Source of the DNA: Perognathus longimembris pacificus | Taxonomy: Eukaryota > Chordata > Mammalia > Rodentia > Heteromyidae | Assembly (NCBI RefSeq): GCF_023159225.1 | Contig: NC_063162.1 | Location: 89,185,438 to 89,249,437 of the forward strand | Length of the DNA: 64,000 nucleotides | Direction: 5' to 3' | Shown: piece by piece, positions 21,791 to 34,055 of the stretch | Numbering within the stretch: the first letter of the stretch is position 1 | Layout of the letters: each line of letters starts with the position of its first letter | Made by a program: the position numbers and the translations under genes | Notes under the pieces: model-generated | Database searches by the model: none | What the model was told of the DNA's origin: nothing | The model's input: the letters and a program-made list of their open reading frames with translations, nothing else

Positions 21791-22691
21791 TCTGCAAAAC
21801 AGATGTAGAGCATTTCATCAGCGTAGAAAGCGGGGTTGAATGGCTGTGCAGAAGAGCAGTGTGCCAGGAAGAGGGTACAGCCAGTACAGCTTGGGTGGGA
21901 CACTGTGCTGTCTTCAGTAGTCACTTGGCTCTTTTTGGTTACATATTCTTGTTTCTTTCCTGTTTTTTTTTTTTTCCCCACCTACTTTTATACAATGAAC
22001 GCACCACCTTTGTCACTTATCACCTTAACCCAAGTCAGCTTTCCAAGACAGAATCTATGTGAATCAAGTCCAGTCTTCTTGGCCTTGAGCTGGAGAGCCC
22101 TGTGAAAGTGTGTGGAAACCAACAGCCTAGGTGAGGAGACACAGCACATGTGTTTGATTCGAGAGCAGAGTGGGTTCATGGGATAACTCAAAGGGCATCT
22201 TGTCCTTATTTAAGTGTGACAGTTTACCAGAAGTGTCCTGGAGTGGCTCTGGTGGACCCCAGGTGGCAATCCTCCAGTTGGTATTTCATGCGGAGTTTGA
22301 AGCATAGGTGAAGAGTTTGGGGTGGGGTAGTAGCATTTCTGAGCTCAAGACAATAATTTTTTTTAACACAATAAAAGTTGGTTTCAGCCTTGGATAAATA
22401 TATATGGTAGGTATTTAGAAACAGTTCTTTCTAATACATGTATATAGCTTAAGGTGGCAGGATTTAATTTTGTGCAATGTGTCATCAACATCTATTCTGG
22501 TATATACTTCTACCATTTTATTATGATATTCCTCTCTCTGTCAGAATGACAAATTCTTAATGTCTAATAGGTTCTGTGTGATGCAATTATGGGATTTCTT
22601 TCTTTCTTTTTTTTTTATTGATCACATTTTACTTCCTTGATTCTGAGTCTCCCTTGTGCCTGCCTTGTAGACACAGTTCAAACTTCTTCCC
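21791..22691. other. Unannotated stretch
   Basis: No recognisable gene or repeat; poly-T at 21963-21976. Confidence 0.4.
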
Positions 22692-22910
22692 CTTTATTTT
22701 ATTTATTTATTTATTTTTGGCCAGGCCTAGGCTGTGAACTCAGGGTCTGAGCACTGTCCCTGGCTTCTTTTTGCTCAAGGCTAGCACTCCGCCACTTGAG
22801 CCACAGTGCCACTTCTGGCCATTTTCTGTATATGTGGTGCTGAGGAATCGAACCCAGGGCCTCATGTATACGAGGCAAGCACTCTTGCCACTAGGCCATA
22901 TTCACGGCCC
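22692..22910 (-). repeat. IDL-Geo-type SINE
   Basis: Reverse orientation, (TTTA)n tail, then the full dimer to 'ccatattcacggccc'. 'cctttattt' flanks both sides, a likely target duplication. Confidence 0.88.
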
Positions 22911-23226
22911 CCTTTATTTGTTTTTTATATCTGCTCATCCCAGGCCAAAAGCCTGGGCTCTTCCTGGGGTCAATAGTATATAGTATCCACATTCAGATGG
23001 TCATTATCAAGACTATGGGAAACAATCTGGTTTTTTTCCATATGTTTAACTACATACAGCCAGTCATAAGTTTTATTCCTTTAAGGCAGAGAAAACTGAT
23101 CACTCTTCCTTTTCTTTACTGGCCTCATTTCCACACTTATTTGCCAAGCATCTACAAGTGTGAGGGGCTAGGGGGAACAGTGGGAAATTAGCTCAAGGCC
23201 CTGGCTTCTTATAAACCTGATCATTA
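22911..23226. other. Unannotated stretch
   Basis: Nothing recognised. Confidence 0.4.
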
Positions 23227-23239
23227 AAAAAAATAATGA

Positions 23240-23329
23240 GGGGCTGGGGATTTAGCTCAGCAGAAGAGCACCTGCCTGGTGAGCACAAGGCCCTAAGTTC
23301 AGTCCTCAGCTCTGGAAAAAAAAAACTAT
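23240..23329 (+). repeat. ID element (BC1-type tRNA-Ala SINE)
   Basis: Close to the rodent ID core: 'ggggctggggatttagctca' A-box region and 'aagttcagtcctcagctct' B-box region with an A tail. Target duplication AAAAAAATAATGA at 23227-23239 and 23330-23342. Only one such canonical monomer is seen in the window. Confidence 0.88.
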
Positions 23330-23342
23330 AAAAAAATAATGA

Positions 23343-24060
23343 AAAGGAATGTTTACAGCTTTTCCAAGTCATAGGCAAAAAATGGGGACCTGAGTGTTTC
23401 ACTGATAAGCCATAGCTAAGGCTGGTGGGGCTGAGATATGAAGATTCTCTGGCCCTGGGAGAGTTTAAGGCCCCCTTGGGATAAAGTTTCGCTCCCAGAG
23501 CTCCCCAATTTGTACCTCTTGAACAGCTGTAGGCCATGATTCACACACACGGTTTACCAAGCGCATTCATCACACACATAGCAGTCTTTCAGGGAAGGTC
23601 AGGTTCCAACATGTTAACAGAGATTCACCTTGGGGTCACCAGACTTGTGCCTACTTCGCTAGAAACACCTATCACAACCAATACAAGTCTGCTCTGCTTA
23701 TCCAGCGTGGAACAATTCTGTCCATGGCTTTTGGCTTTTTCCGTAATGCAGAGCTCATTCTGAAGTTCTTTGGGTGGGGGGTGGGGGAGGTAAGGCAGTT
23801 CTGGGATTGAAGATTATGATGTGGGGCGAGGCTGTGCAAAACGCGATGGAGGGAGGAGGACTTGGTTTACTTGGTGGAGTCCAGGTTGAGTCTGGCTGTC
23901 TGTGAAGTGGAAGTGGAAGGTGACTTTTCAGCCTGAAGGGGGTGGGGAGCAGGTGGAGGACTGGGGAGTGTGCTTGGTGGAAGGTTCTGGGAGTGCCTCA
24001 CCTGTCAGGAGCCGGTGTCCACGGAGCCCTCCCGCCAGTGGGGACACCGGAGTGGGAGTG
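23343..24060. other. Upstream flank of the CpG island
   Basis: Becomes steadily more GC-rich toward 24060. No exon or repeat recognised. Confidence 0.4.
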
Positions 24061-24339
24061 TCTGGGGTCCCAGTCTGCCGGCTGAGGTGAGCGGCCCTAG
24101 GGGCGGGACGAGGAGGGGCGGGGCGGGCGCACCTGGGCGGGGAGGGGGAGGCGCGCGGGGCTGAGCCTCGCGGGGGCCGCGGCGCGCGCCAATGGGCAGC
24201 GGCTGGCAGCGCGCCCGGCGCCCGAGCCGCAGTCGCGCCCTCTCCCTCTTGCTCGCTGCCTGGCGAAGGAAGGCGCGGACGGCGCGCGGAGGCGAGCGCG
24301 GAGGAGAGGAGCCGCCGGCGCCACAGCCGCCGTCAGGGC

Positions 24340-24570
24340 ATGAGGATGGCCGTAGGCTCCGTCAAGATGCAGCCCCCGTGCGAGAGCCCGGCCCTGGCCG
24401 CGGTGGCGGCCGTGGCGGCGGCGGACGGCGCCCTGCGCCGCAGCCCCAGCGCCCGGGATCCCGAGCGCGAGACGCCCGCGGCGTCGCTGCGGCCGCGCCT
24501 GAAGGACCTGCCGGCGTTGCTGCGGAGCGGGCTCACGCTGCGGAGGAAGCGGAGCGCCGCCGGGGGCCGG
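24340..24570 (+). CDS. Candidate first coding exon of an unrecognised gene
   Basis: An open stretch of 77 codons from ATG 24340 ends at a strong splice donor GTGAGT (24571-24576), leaving phase 0. A second in-frame ATG at 24346 has the better Kozak context (A at -3, G at +4) and may be the real start (75 codons). The peptide has an Ala/Val-rich run (about residues 19-28), a Ser/Pro-Arg-rich part and a basic Leu/Arg-rich end (residues about 53-73). No domain, signal peptide or membrane segment is seen. It lies in a CpG island behind GC boxes, which supports a real gene. No downstream exon was recognised up to 64000, implying a long first intron. I do not recognise the protein and assign no function. 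Long frames on the opposite strand here are side effects of GC richness. Confidence 0.6.
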
Positions 24571-24576
24571 GTGAGT
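24571..24576 (+). other. Splice donor GTGAGT
   Basis: Follows ...GGCCGG and matches the mammalian donor consensus; it defines the end of the candidate first exon. Confidence 0.6.
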
Positions 24577-24690
24577 GGCCCAGCCGGCCTGAGGAAGGGG
24601 CGGGGTGGGGGGATGTCCGGCGGCGCGCACGTGGGGCCCGCGCCCCCTGCCTGGGCCGCGCTGGATGGATGGGTGGGTGGGCGCTGAAAG

Positions 24691-26404
24691 TTGGGGAGGT
24701 ACCGGGAGGGGTGCCCTTGTGCGGGACTCCGCCGAAGTGGGGCTCAGGGTGGCAAGGCTTGAGTCGTACCCCCGGGTGAGTAACGGCTCCCCCTCCCCCA
24801 CATGCACCTGACTTAATTCAGTGGTCCGAACTCAGGCTCTGGGACCAGGGCATCCCCCACGGAGGGCTCTTTGCTTTTTCTCGGTGGGGAAGTTGCAGGT
24901 GTCCCGTGCTTAGCTTGCAGCCAGCCCAATCCCACAGCCAGCCTCAGGCGCACGAGTGGGAGTCAGTTTGCAGACACATGCGACGTGTGTGCTTGGTGTG
25001 ACGTTCCGTTGCAAGCTCTGGCATCAGGGCTGGCACTGGCAGTAGGCACTGCTCAGGGGAGACTCCGGAGTTGGATATTCCTAGGTGATCTTCTAGTTCC
25101 TGGGCTGAGTGAAGTGTGTGCAGCACTTAGTACTCTTGGGCGCCTGCAGCACCTGGTACTCTGGGACGCCCCCCTCCCCCAATTCACTGGCGCTGGAGAT
25201 TGCACTCCCCCAGGAATCTCAGGTCAAATATTGACTTCCTGATGGTGTGTGTTCAGATATGATTTCCTGATGGAGTGCCCCTCGTTGCGCTCTAAGTGCA
25301 TCTAGTGGCCCGAACAGGTCAGACATGTTTTGTAAGTTAGGGGAAGTGGGCCTGCTCAATGTCTTTAAACCTCTCAGTTGGCCCAGGGTGTCAGGACACA
25401 CAGTAGACCACTCTGTCCACCAGGGCTTGGAGACAACTTTTCTGGGTTCTACTCAATGTTTTAACAATCTTAATATCAACAGATAGTGTTTTCTGAGGAG
25501 GTGCAACAATGTGGATAGTTTCTGGCAGTAATTTAACACCTGATGTTTTAGTTGTCTGCTTTGAAAGAAGACCCTAGTGGAAGATGTAGTGCTTGAGCAT
25601 GAGTTTGTGGAGACTTGAGAGTCACTTGTTTTGGTGTGGCTGCCTTTGGTGAGAAAGGATCTGAATGGATGTGTGTAAGGTCTTCAGCTTCTTCTAGGCC
25701 ACCTTCTGCTTTCGTAGGCATTTTCTTCCGGTATGAAGTGAAGACTAGCTGGGTGCAATTGGATTAAAGTCAGTGACCAGAAGAATTTTGAAAGTTCCTA
25801 CAGGTGACCTTAATATGTGGCATATAGAATTGCCCACAAAGAAAGTCAGCTGATGTGTCCCCAAGATGTGGCTAAATAAACACAAGAATGAGAGTTATAT
25901 ACTGCAAGAATCTAGGGGAAAGTAGGTCAAATTGTGTTCCTATTATCCTTGACAGTTACTTTCTCATGGCACAGAATACTGAAGACATGAGGGCAGCCAG
26001 GCAATCTGCGACATGAATTGCTGAGAGTTTCCATATAAATAGATCTGCAGCATTCATCTATATTGGAGCCTTGTGTCTCTTGCTTCCTGGGATGGCTTTT
26101 CCCCTGCTAATTTTCTTTATTACTCTCAATGTGGTTCCTACAAATAGAAAACTTCTTTGATTCGAATACTGTATTCTAATACTGTGTTAGTGTTTTGAGG
26201 ATCTAAAGTAAATGACCATATTTTTATATTGGGCCATATTTTTATATTAACATTGATTGTAAAATTTCTCAATGTTGGAAACTCAGGATGTTCAACAATT
26301 CCCTTCATCTTCTCCTTTGGAATACTGTTGTATGTTTGGAACCTTCACCTTCCAAAGGATAGAAAGAATTTGAATGAAAGAGAAAGAAAAAGGTGAAATG
26401 CATG
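24691..26404 (+). other. Start of probable intron 1
   Basis: GC content falls away from the island. No further exon, repeat or RNA recognised. Confidence 0.45.
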
Positions 26405-26760
26405 CCTGTGTTAGTTAGCCGCGGTAACCAAGTACCATACAGTGGGTGGCCTGGGCAACAGCAATCCACTTTCTCACTGGAGTCTTGAAGTCCAAGATCA
26501 ATGTTTTAGGTGATTCAATTTCTGAGAGGACTCTCTTCCTGGCTTGCAGGTGACCACTTTCTTGTCAGATGCTCTGATGACCTTTCCTTAGTATACTCAG
26601 GAAAATTGAACTCTTTCCTCTTCTTATTAGATTACTAATCCTATGTTGGAGGCCTTACCCTCATGATGTAATCTAATCCTCAGTATTTCCGAAGTCCTCA
26701 TCTCTACCATCACAATGAAGACTTGGACTTCACCATAAGAATCTTGTGGACCGCATAAAC
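26405..26760 (+). repeat. Ancient interspersed repeat, family not assigned
   Basis: 'aaccaagtaccatacagtgggtggcc', 'gaagtccaagatcaatg' and 'ggccttaccctcatgatgta' occur in order, the pattern of an old mammalian dispersed repeat. Similar to 15868-16300. Confidence 0.5.
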
Positions 26761-27863
26761 CTTTTGTCCATACCAGAATGGGTTTGACAAAAATCAGGTA
26801 AAATATGTTCCAGACTGGTTGGTGGAAAACCTCTAGGATTGGCTTGGCATCATCCTTGGTTAGAGAAATAGTACAGTGCAGAGTAGTCATACCGCTGTCC
26901 TCTAATGCACCTTTTGGTTTGTGTCCATTGGCTGGAGATTCTCCAGACTGGAGCTGGCTGAACACAGGCAGGTTAACAAAAACTCATTACTACTGGTAAA
27001 GAGCAGCTTTGTGCATTATACAAATTGGGAAGTGTTCAGTTCTTCTGTTTGTTGAGCAAGATGTGGTTGAGGAATATGTATGGCTCTAGTTTAACACACA
27101 TGGCTCTAATTTAGTATATGTGCCACCTTGGGCTCCTGCCAATCTGGGCAGTCTAGTACCAACTTAGGTGTGTTGCAGGCTCTCTTTTGCTGGGACAAAT
27201 TAAGCTGTCATTGGGTAAATACAGCAGAATTTCTTGGTTCCTTGGTTCAGTCACTTCTAATTGCATTGAGTATACCACGCATACTGATTACGACTCTCTA
27301 CCTCTTTTAGACAAGTGGGGAGACAATTAAGTTTTACTTTCGGGGAAGATCCTAGCCATCTCTTAAAAATTAGTAGCAAGGCAAGGCACAGCTTGAGTTC
27401 TCATCCAAATCCTTTAATCATTAAAAATTATATAATGGAGATGCTAAGAGAATGGGATAATAAACCCCCAAGTTTCAGTGGTTATTAACATTTTGGTCAG
27501 CTCTTTTCATTTTCATCTCTTTTCCCCTTCCCTTTCTGCCTCTCCTCCTCCTCTTCCTTCTCCACCTCCTCCTTCTTTGTCTCCCCCCTTCCCCTTGTAG
27601 AACTTGGGGTCTTTTAAAGCAAAATCCTAAACATCATGTTTTCTCACATATATTTCAGTTTTCATATGATAGAATCATTTAAAAAACCTTTTCTGCCCTT
27701 TTTACACCTAAGGATATAAACAGTTTCTTAATATAATTACCAAATTCAAGTTTTCTCAAAGATATCTTTCTTAATGATTGTTAGATGCAAGGACATTTGG
27801 TTGTTAGGCTTCTATATTTATTTAAAGCTTATTTTATTTTATCATAGTTTCCTTTTTCTTTCT
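26761..27863. other. Unannotated stretch
   Basis: Pyrimidine-rich patch at 27535-27595; otherwise nothing recognised. Confidence 0.4.
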
Positions 27864-28076
27864 TTCTTTTTTTTTTTTTTTTTTGCCAGTCCTGGGCCTT
27901 GGACTCAGGGCCTGAGCACTGTCCCTAGCTTCTTTTTGCTCAAGGCTAGCACTCTGCCACTTGAGCCACAGCACCACTTCTGGCCATTTTCTATATAGGT
28001 GGTGCTGGGGAATCGAACCCAGGGCTTCATGTATACAAGGCAAGCGCTCTTGCCACTAGGCCATATTCCCAGCCCC
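27864..28076 (-). repeat. IDL-Geo-type SINE
   Basis: Complete in reverse orientation: T tail, 'gccagtcctgggcc' to 'ggccatattcccagcccc'. An imperfect 'agtttcc..ttttcttt' duplication flanks it. Confidence 0.9.
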
Positions 28077-28664
28077 AGTTTCCCTTTTCTTTATTCATAC
28101 TGTTGACTTGTAGGAAAGAGTGGACCATTTGTCCAGGACCATGCCCTACTTTCTGAACAGATTCATTGCTTGTGGTATCATTTGACTTATTATTCTTCTG
28201 TCTACCACATTCCCTATCATCTGGCAAGTAGATAGGAGGCTGGAGTAGATTCAGTCTCAAAAGCAGTATCACTGTAGATGGTACTGTGTAACATCTAGTA
28301 CATTACATCCTGAGACCCATAATGTCTAGATATCTCTTAGTTAGAGAAGTAAGATAGCTTTCACCTAACAGTGTTAGCTTCCTAAATTGTTGTAGCATTT
28401 TCACCTCATAAGGGGCTGCAAGAATAGTGACAATCAGAATCCACCATTCCTCTTGTATTTACTAATTGGAATGTTGTCTGTAAGGAAGTTGGACCCATGA
28501 ATTGTTTGGGTCTCCTGATATTCAAATTACTTAAGCAAAATAAGAAAGGCCTAATTTTCCTCCCTTAGCACTCTTCACAGTATTTATTTGATGCTCTTAA
28601 CAGTCTCCAGTGATAAACCCGAGAGAGTTGATTTTTTAAGTATCATTAATAATGTATGCATCTT
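28077..28664. other. Unannotated stretch
   Basis: Nothing recognised. Confidence 0.4.
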
Positions 28665-29005
28665 AGCAGGGTTTGGTGATATTATGCCTGTAATCTTTTT
28701 GTTTTGTTTTGTTTTTGTGCCAGTCCTGGGTCTTGAACTCAGGGCCTGAACACTGTCCCTGGCTTCTTTTTGCTCAAGGCTAGCACTCTACCACTTGAGC
28801 CACAGCACCACTTCTGGATTTTTCTATATATGTGGTGCTGAGGAGTCGAACCTAGGGCTTCATGTATATGAGGTGAACACTTTACAACTAGGCCATATTC
28901 CCAGCCCTTTGCCTGTAATCTTCACAGGAGAAATTATGAGTTGGAGAGCAGTTTAGACTACATAGCAAGATCCTGCCTGTCTCAAACAAAATATCAAACA
29001 AAAAG
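28665..29005 (+). repeat. B1-type SINE split by a later SINE
   Basis: The left part (28665-28697, ending 'gcctgtaatctt') and the right part (28910-29005, 'gagcagtttagactacatag' to an A-rich tail) form one diverged B1, interrupted by the IDL-Geo copy. Confidence 0.7.
28698..28909 (-). repeat. IDL-Geo-type SINE nested in a B1
   Basis: Reverse orientation, T/G-rich tail. Target duplication TGCCTGTAATCTT at 28685-28697 and 28910-28922. Confidence 0.92.
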
Positions 29006-30019
29006 TAGAATTTATGGATCCTCATGCATTTCTTTTCATTCACTTAGTACTTTCAGTACTCTTTTGTCCTTTTTTGGTATACATTTTACATAGCCTCAGT
29101 AAAGGAGAAAGCCTTTCTCACTACCCAGTAGGAGATTTTTTGAGTTTATCTTGTCTCAACTCCAGACCTGAAGTCAGCCATTGATTGGTCCAAGGAGCAG
29201 TGATTCTTTTTACTGAAAAGTGGTTCATTTTCCCTAACTGCTTCACTTGGCTGCATTATTTTTGTATTGGTCTTATGCCTTCCACTTTTAAATCTTTCTC
29301 ATTGGGCTATTTCTAAGACTGACATTTTCCCTATAATAAAACAGCTGTAGATGGCATCTCCTCTGTCTATATATATCACTCAAATGCTGGGACTGACTTG
29401 TTTTAGTCTTTGCCACTGTGATGTTTTCTGCAGTGTTTTGCTACTATCTTTATTGTCTTAAAATCTGGTTCATGTGCAGCAGCAGCCAGATGATTTGCCA
29501 GTTGTGCCAAATTAACTGCTTGCCACAATCCGCTGGGGAGTTTCAGTCTTCTGATTAGACATTGGTAGGGTGGCTGTCTTCCATCTGTGACTGCTTCTTT
29601 CTATTTCCTACTACTGGGCATTGGCCCTGTGGCAGGTGCTTTCCAAGTTGGAGAAACTGGGAAGAATACTTGGTGGTCCTTGGAAGGAGGCGCTGTTCTC
29701 ATGTCTAGTTTATCTCCCTCAGGATTTCCTCTGAAAGAGGAACAAAGTGACCCTTTTCTCCCTGACCAAGCTGGAGCCTTATGGGTATGACTCAGTATCC
29801 TCCTATGCCAGAAAATTTGCCCATTGAGAAATACTTGCTGCTCCAACTTTTGCCAATGTGCTCAATTTATGTTCATTTTTAAATACATACTTACAGGCAA
29901 GACATTAGGATTTGCTCTTTGCATTTAAATTGAGTCAGTGGCTAACATGTCCTAACAGTAAATATTGTGTCTTTGCATGTGCCTATGTAAATGCTGTTTA
30001 ACTCCTTTGAGACCAGAGT
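29006..30019. other. Unannotated stretch
   Basis: No gene or repeat recognised. Confidence 0.4.
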
Positions 30020-30160
30020 TCAATGTGGTTATGTACATTCTGCACATGTTGAAACTGAAACACAGATGTAACCTGTCCAAGATGACAGAGTGTGTGGGTG
30101 GAAGAAGGGAGGATTTGAATCCCAGCAGCCTGGTTCCACCCAGCCCAATATGTGCTTTGA
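30020..30160 (-). repeat. MIR
   Basis: Reverse MIR: 'gaaactgaaacacagatg', 'acctgtccaagatgacagag' and 'gatttgaatcccagcagcctgg' in order. Confidence 0.75.
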
Positions 30161-31107
30161 ATTGAATCTACTGTCCAAGTTTCCTCCTGGGCTGGGAGAC
30201 CAAAGGTTCTATTTGCTCTAAATTACCATAGCCTGATACTGCCTGAAGATATTGCCTTACAACTCTGGGAGGTCAATAAATGCTGTTGATAATGCAAGAT
30301 TTCTCTTTCATTTTAGCACACAGAGGCTAGGGTTCACCTATTGGGAGTGCCCCAAGGAAAGTGGGAGAAGCATTATAGATATAGGTGGATGGTAACTCAC
30401 ATGTACCAAAATTAAAAAGAACAGTCAGTGTGTCCTAACTAGGCTCACCTTGTTCAAGGTCAATCTAACCCTGCTGCATTACCCAGCTTATTTCTTACTT
30501 ATCTTCTCTTAGTGGCCTGGAGAAGATAAAAGCCATTAAAGGAAGCATACATCTTCCAGGCACAGTGAGTCAGATCAGATAAGAGGGACATGTGATGAAC
30601 TTTTTTGGGAAAACATTGCTTGCTGACAAACCACCAACCTCTTGAATCTTGGTATTATAAAACTGTATTAACTGTGGATACAGATAAAATTCATTCCTTA
30701 GTACTCTAGAAAGTCTGGTTCAAGGACTTCTCCCCATCTCCCAAATCTGCTTCTCAAGTAAAATGACATAGTATTTGCATATAACTGACACACATAAACC
30801 CATATGCTTTACATCATCTTTATGTTACTTAAATCTAATATGATGCTAATGCCATATAAATTATTGTTTTACTTCTGCATTGCTTAGGGACAAAGACAAA
30901 ACAGTCCGGATGACTTTTCTACCCTGACTCCTTTGAATTTATGTATGCAGAGTCTATGGATATACAGAGCCAACTATGAAACTCTATAGCTATTGCCTCC
31001 AGAAGTTATTATTGGAAAGAAGGAAAGCAAATGGTAGATTCATTTGTTCTGTTTTAATTTCATTGCATCTTAATGAAGGAGTTCAGTATCAAATTAATAG
31101 TTCATTT
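30161..31107. other. Unannotated stretch
   Basis: Nothing recognised. Confidence 0.4.
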
Positions 31108-31342
31108 ACTTTTTTTTTTTTTTTCTTGGTACAGGAGTTTGAACTCAGGGTCTTGAGCTTGCTTGGCTTGCTCTCTAGCACTCTATCATTTGAGCTGTAT
31201 CTCCAGCCTGGCTTTTTGCTGGTTATTTTAGAGATAGAGTTTCTGGACTCTTTATCTGTCTAGGCTGGCTTAGAATCTTGATCATTTAGATTTCATCCTC
31301 ATGGATAGCTGTGATTACAGATGTGAGCCACTGGTGTCTGAC
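31108..31342 (-). repeat. B1-ID composite SINE
   Basis: Reverse orientation; T-tract, degraded ID half, then B1 half ending 'gatgtgagccactggtgtc'. Confidence 0.75.
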
Positions 31343-32619
31343 TCATTTGCTTTATTTATTTCCTTCTTCTCCCCTTTCAGCAGCTATTGGTTATATGATT
31401 GGATGAGAAAAAAAGAGCCTGATCAAGGCCTAAGGCTTCAGAGGCTGGCTTTGATAGCCAGTGCCTACAGTGCCTTGGAAGTATATATATGCTCTGAGCT
31501 CTCAACCTCAGTTTCTCCTTTTGTACGGAGGCACACTCCAGGCCAACTTTTCAAGAATATAGATAATGTAGACAAAGTGTTAAGAACTTTGGAACAAAAA
31601 TATTCCTTCCCTGGCCAGATGCCTAGTCTAGGCAAATGGACTCTTGTAAACATATTTATGAAAATTTAGGCACAAAATATTTACTTAGGCATGCAGTGTC
31701 AAATTCTATTTTTTAAAGTAATACCTTAACATATAGTGAGTATTTTAGATGGTGTCTGAGTCTTGGTGCCATAACAAAATAGGTTGAGTTTCCCATGTAC
31801 TCTCTGTTAAGTTGAGTTGGCAGTAATTGGTAATTAGCATAGCTAAAAATAGATGAAAAGGTAGGCACCATGTCCCTGGTGATGATTTGAGTACTTGTGA
31901 TTTTTCTTTTTGACTCAACATTGCGTAACAACCTTGTTCGGAATACTGACTATTCCAGCGATCATATGTGATCTGGAAATCATTTATGAATGTTATAATA
32001 TTTTATGTGAAGGCAAAATAATCAAACTAAATGACTTAATTATTTTGGCCAGTTATTGTTATGATAAATCATCTTAAATGAGTGTAGAAAAGGAAAAGTT
32101 CACAAATGCTATTGTGGCAGGTTATGACTAAAGCCTCAATAGTCCCCTACAGGAGAAGGCAATGAGTATCCAGAACCTCCTATAGCAACCAACCTTGGAA
32201 ATAGAAGTGTAATGGAATCCAGAACTGCCTGACTAAGGACTGGGACTTCCCAGTATATTGAAACAATGGCTGCATGAAACATTTGAAGTCTTAGTGCAAG
32301 ACACAGTTCATTTTCTTTCCAGTGTCTTTGGCAGTAGGTTCCAGGACCAGACACTCTTAGTCCAAAGCTCTAGCAGCAGCTTGAGCTGGGCAGCTGTCAG
32401 TCATCTTCCAGCTCTACCAGCTATTATGCAGGAAATATGGAGGTTTGAGATGACTCATTCCAGAAATCATTGTGTTCTAATCTCAGTGTTATACTATCCA
32501 CTTGGAGATTTACAAGGCAAGCAAGTTTCTTTTGTAGTCAGTACGAACAATTGGAAGTAGAGGGAAATGTGTTTCTTATGACCTAGTATATATGTTGGTG
32601 GTAACAAGCTTGCTACTTC
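31343..32619. other. Unannotated stretch
   Basis: A 122-codon frame spans the SINE border at 31301-31669 but has no coding support. Otherwise nothing recognised. Confidence 0.4.
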
Positions 32620-32690
32620 AAGTTGGGTGTCATGGTCCCAGCTACTGATGAGGCTGAGGCACAAGGATTGATTGGGCATAGGAATTCTAA
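32620..32690 (+). repeat. B1-like left-end fragment
   Basis: 'cagctactgatgaggctgag' is a B1/Alu-type core; very short and diverged. Confidence 0.45.
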
Positions 32691-32709
32691 AGTGCAAAGA
32701 AGGAAGGAA

Positions 32710-32916
32710 GGGGGCTGGGAATATGGCCTAGTGGCAAGAGTGCTTGCCTCCTACACATGAAGCTCCCGGTTCGATTCCCCAGCACCACATATATGGAAAA
32801 CAGCCAGAAGGGGCGCTGTGGCTCAGGTGGCAGAGTGCTAGCCTTGAGCGGGAAGAAGCCAGGGACAGTACTCAGGCCCTGAGTCCAAGGCCCAGGACTG
32901 GCCAAAAAAAAAAAGA
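32710..32916 (+). repeat. IDL-Geo-type SINE
   Basis: Plus orientation, full dimer with A tail. 'aaagaaggaaggaag' occurs on both sides as target duplication, and the right copy has expanded into (GGAA)n. Confidence 0.9.
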
Positions 32917-33071
32917 AGGAAGGAAGGAAATACAAAAAGGAGGACAGAAAGAAGCAAAGGAAGTAAATTAATTGGAAGTGTGCATACCTGTCAAAGTAAC
33001 TACATTCATTTATAATTAAATAAAATGAGACTGTGTGTATGTCTTTTAACAAAATTTAACTTCAACATTGT

Positions 33072-33290
33072 TCTTCTTTTGGTGATGGTACTAGGCTTTG
33101 AACTCAGGGCTTTCTATTCACATTTGTTAGGAAGGCATTCTACCATCTGAACCACTCCTCTAGGCCTTTCTTGCTTTATTTCTCAGATAGGGTCTCACAA
33201 GTTTGTCTGTGACCAACTTTGGACTGTGATCCTCCTTAACTATGGCCTTTTACCTACTTGGAATGGCAGGTGCATTCTACCATGACCAGC
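33072..33290 (-). repeat. Old tRNA/B1-type composite SINE
   Basis: Order 'ctttgaactcagggctttc', 'cattctaccatctgaaccac', 'agggtctcacaag' suggests a reverse composite SINE older than the B1-ID family. Confidence 0.5.
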
Positions 33291-33816
33291 TATTGGCTGA
33301 GAAGGGGTTCTGCTAACTTTCGTCCTGCCTGAACTTCAACAATGATCCACCCTATCTGGGTCTTTTGTGTAGGATTGCACTGCTCACAACTAGACTTGTA
33401 CCTTTTAATGTGGTGTGATTATTTGGTGAATGTGTTGTGGATTTTAGGCATTTTAAGGGAAAAGACAACACTATAGAAAAATGCACACGTAGCATATTTT
33501 TCATCTGATTTCAGACGGCTCATCTTCTGGATGTTCTGAAGCTTGGGCCACGCAGATCCCTGCTTTGAAAGCCTTTTTCTAACTTTTTTTTAGACAACAG
33601 TATTGTGTTTTTATAATTATTTGCCTTTTATTTTTCTGTCTTTTAAATATTTGACATAAGTACTCATTTAGTTGTCAGCAAATATTTTCTTTAATTAAAA
33701 TATTTTATCTGTTCATTGACTTGGAAATTTTGTACTTCTGAATAAAACAAATGCTTCAGTGAGCCACGATACTGGTGGTAGTAGTGCTGATGAAAATAAC
33801 TATTATTATTATTATT
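33291..33816. other. Unannotated stretch
   Basis: AT-rich; nothing recognised until the (ATT)n at about 33800. Confidence 0.4.
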
Positions 33817-34030
33817 TGCTTATTTGTTTTGTTTTTGTTGCCAGTCCTGGGGCATGGACTCAGGGCTTGAGCACTGTCCCTGGCTTCTTTTTGCTCAAGG
33901 CTAGCACTCTACCTCTTGAGCCACAGCGCCACTTCCGGCTTTTTTCTATATATGTGGTGCTGAGGAATCAAACCCAGGGCTTCATGTATACGAGGCAAGC
34001 ACTCTTGCCACTAGGCCATATTCCCAGCCC
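33817..34030 (-). repeat. IDL-Geo-type SINE, first of a cluster
   Basis: Reverse orientation, inserted in an (ATT)n microsatellite, which continues on its right side as 'ctattattattattac'. Confidence 0.9.
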
Positions 34031-34055
34031 CTATTATTATTATTACTATTACTAT

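Larger units (their letters stand above)
24061..24690 (+). promoter_or_regulatory. CpG island promoter
   Basis: Dense CG dinucleotides in an otherwise AT-rich window. GC boxes (Sp1-type) at 24101-24107, 24115-24128 and 24135-24142, and a CCAAT box at 24189-24193. No TATA box is evident. The layout fits a TATA-less promoter starting transcription on the plus strand between about 24195 and 24320; the exact start is not determinable here. The island also spans the first exon and donor. Confidence 0.85.

Noticed and set aside
23240..23329. Functional BC1 RNA gene
   Set aside because: Short A tail and target duplication show a retroposed ID copy; no BC1-specific 3' unique region follows.
24097..24807. 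236-codon minus-strand frame over the CpG island
   Set aside because: GC-rich DNA lacks stop codons by chance; Pro/Arg/Ala composition without domains, and donor and Kozak signals are on the other strand.
31301..31669. 122-codon frame as a possible exon
   Set aside because: Starts inside a SINE and has no domain, splice-site or conservation support.
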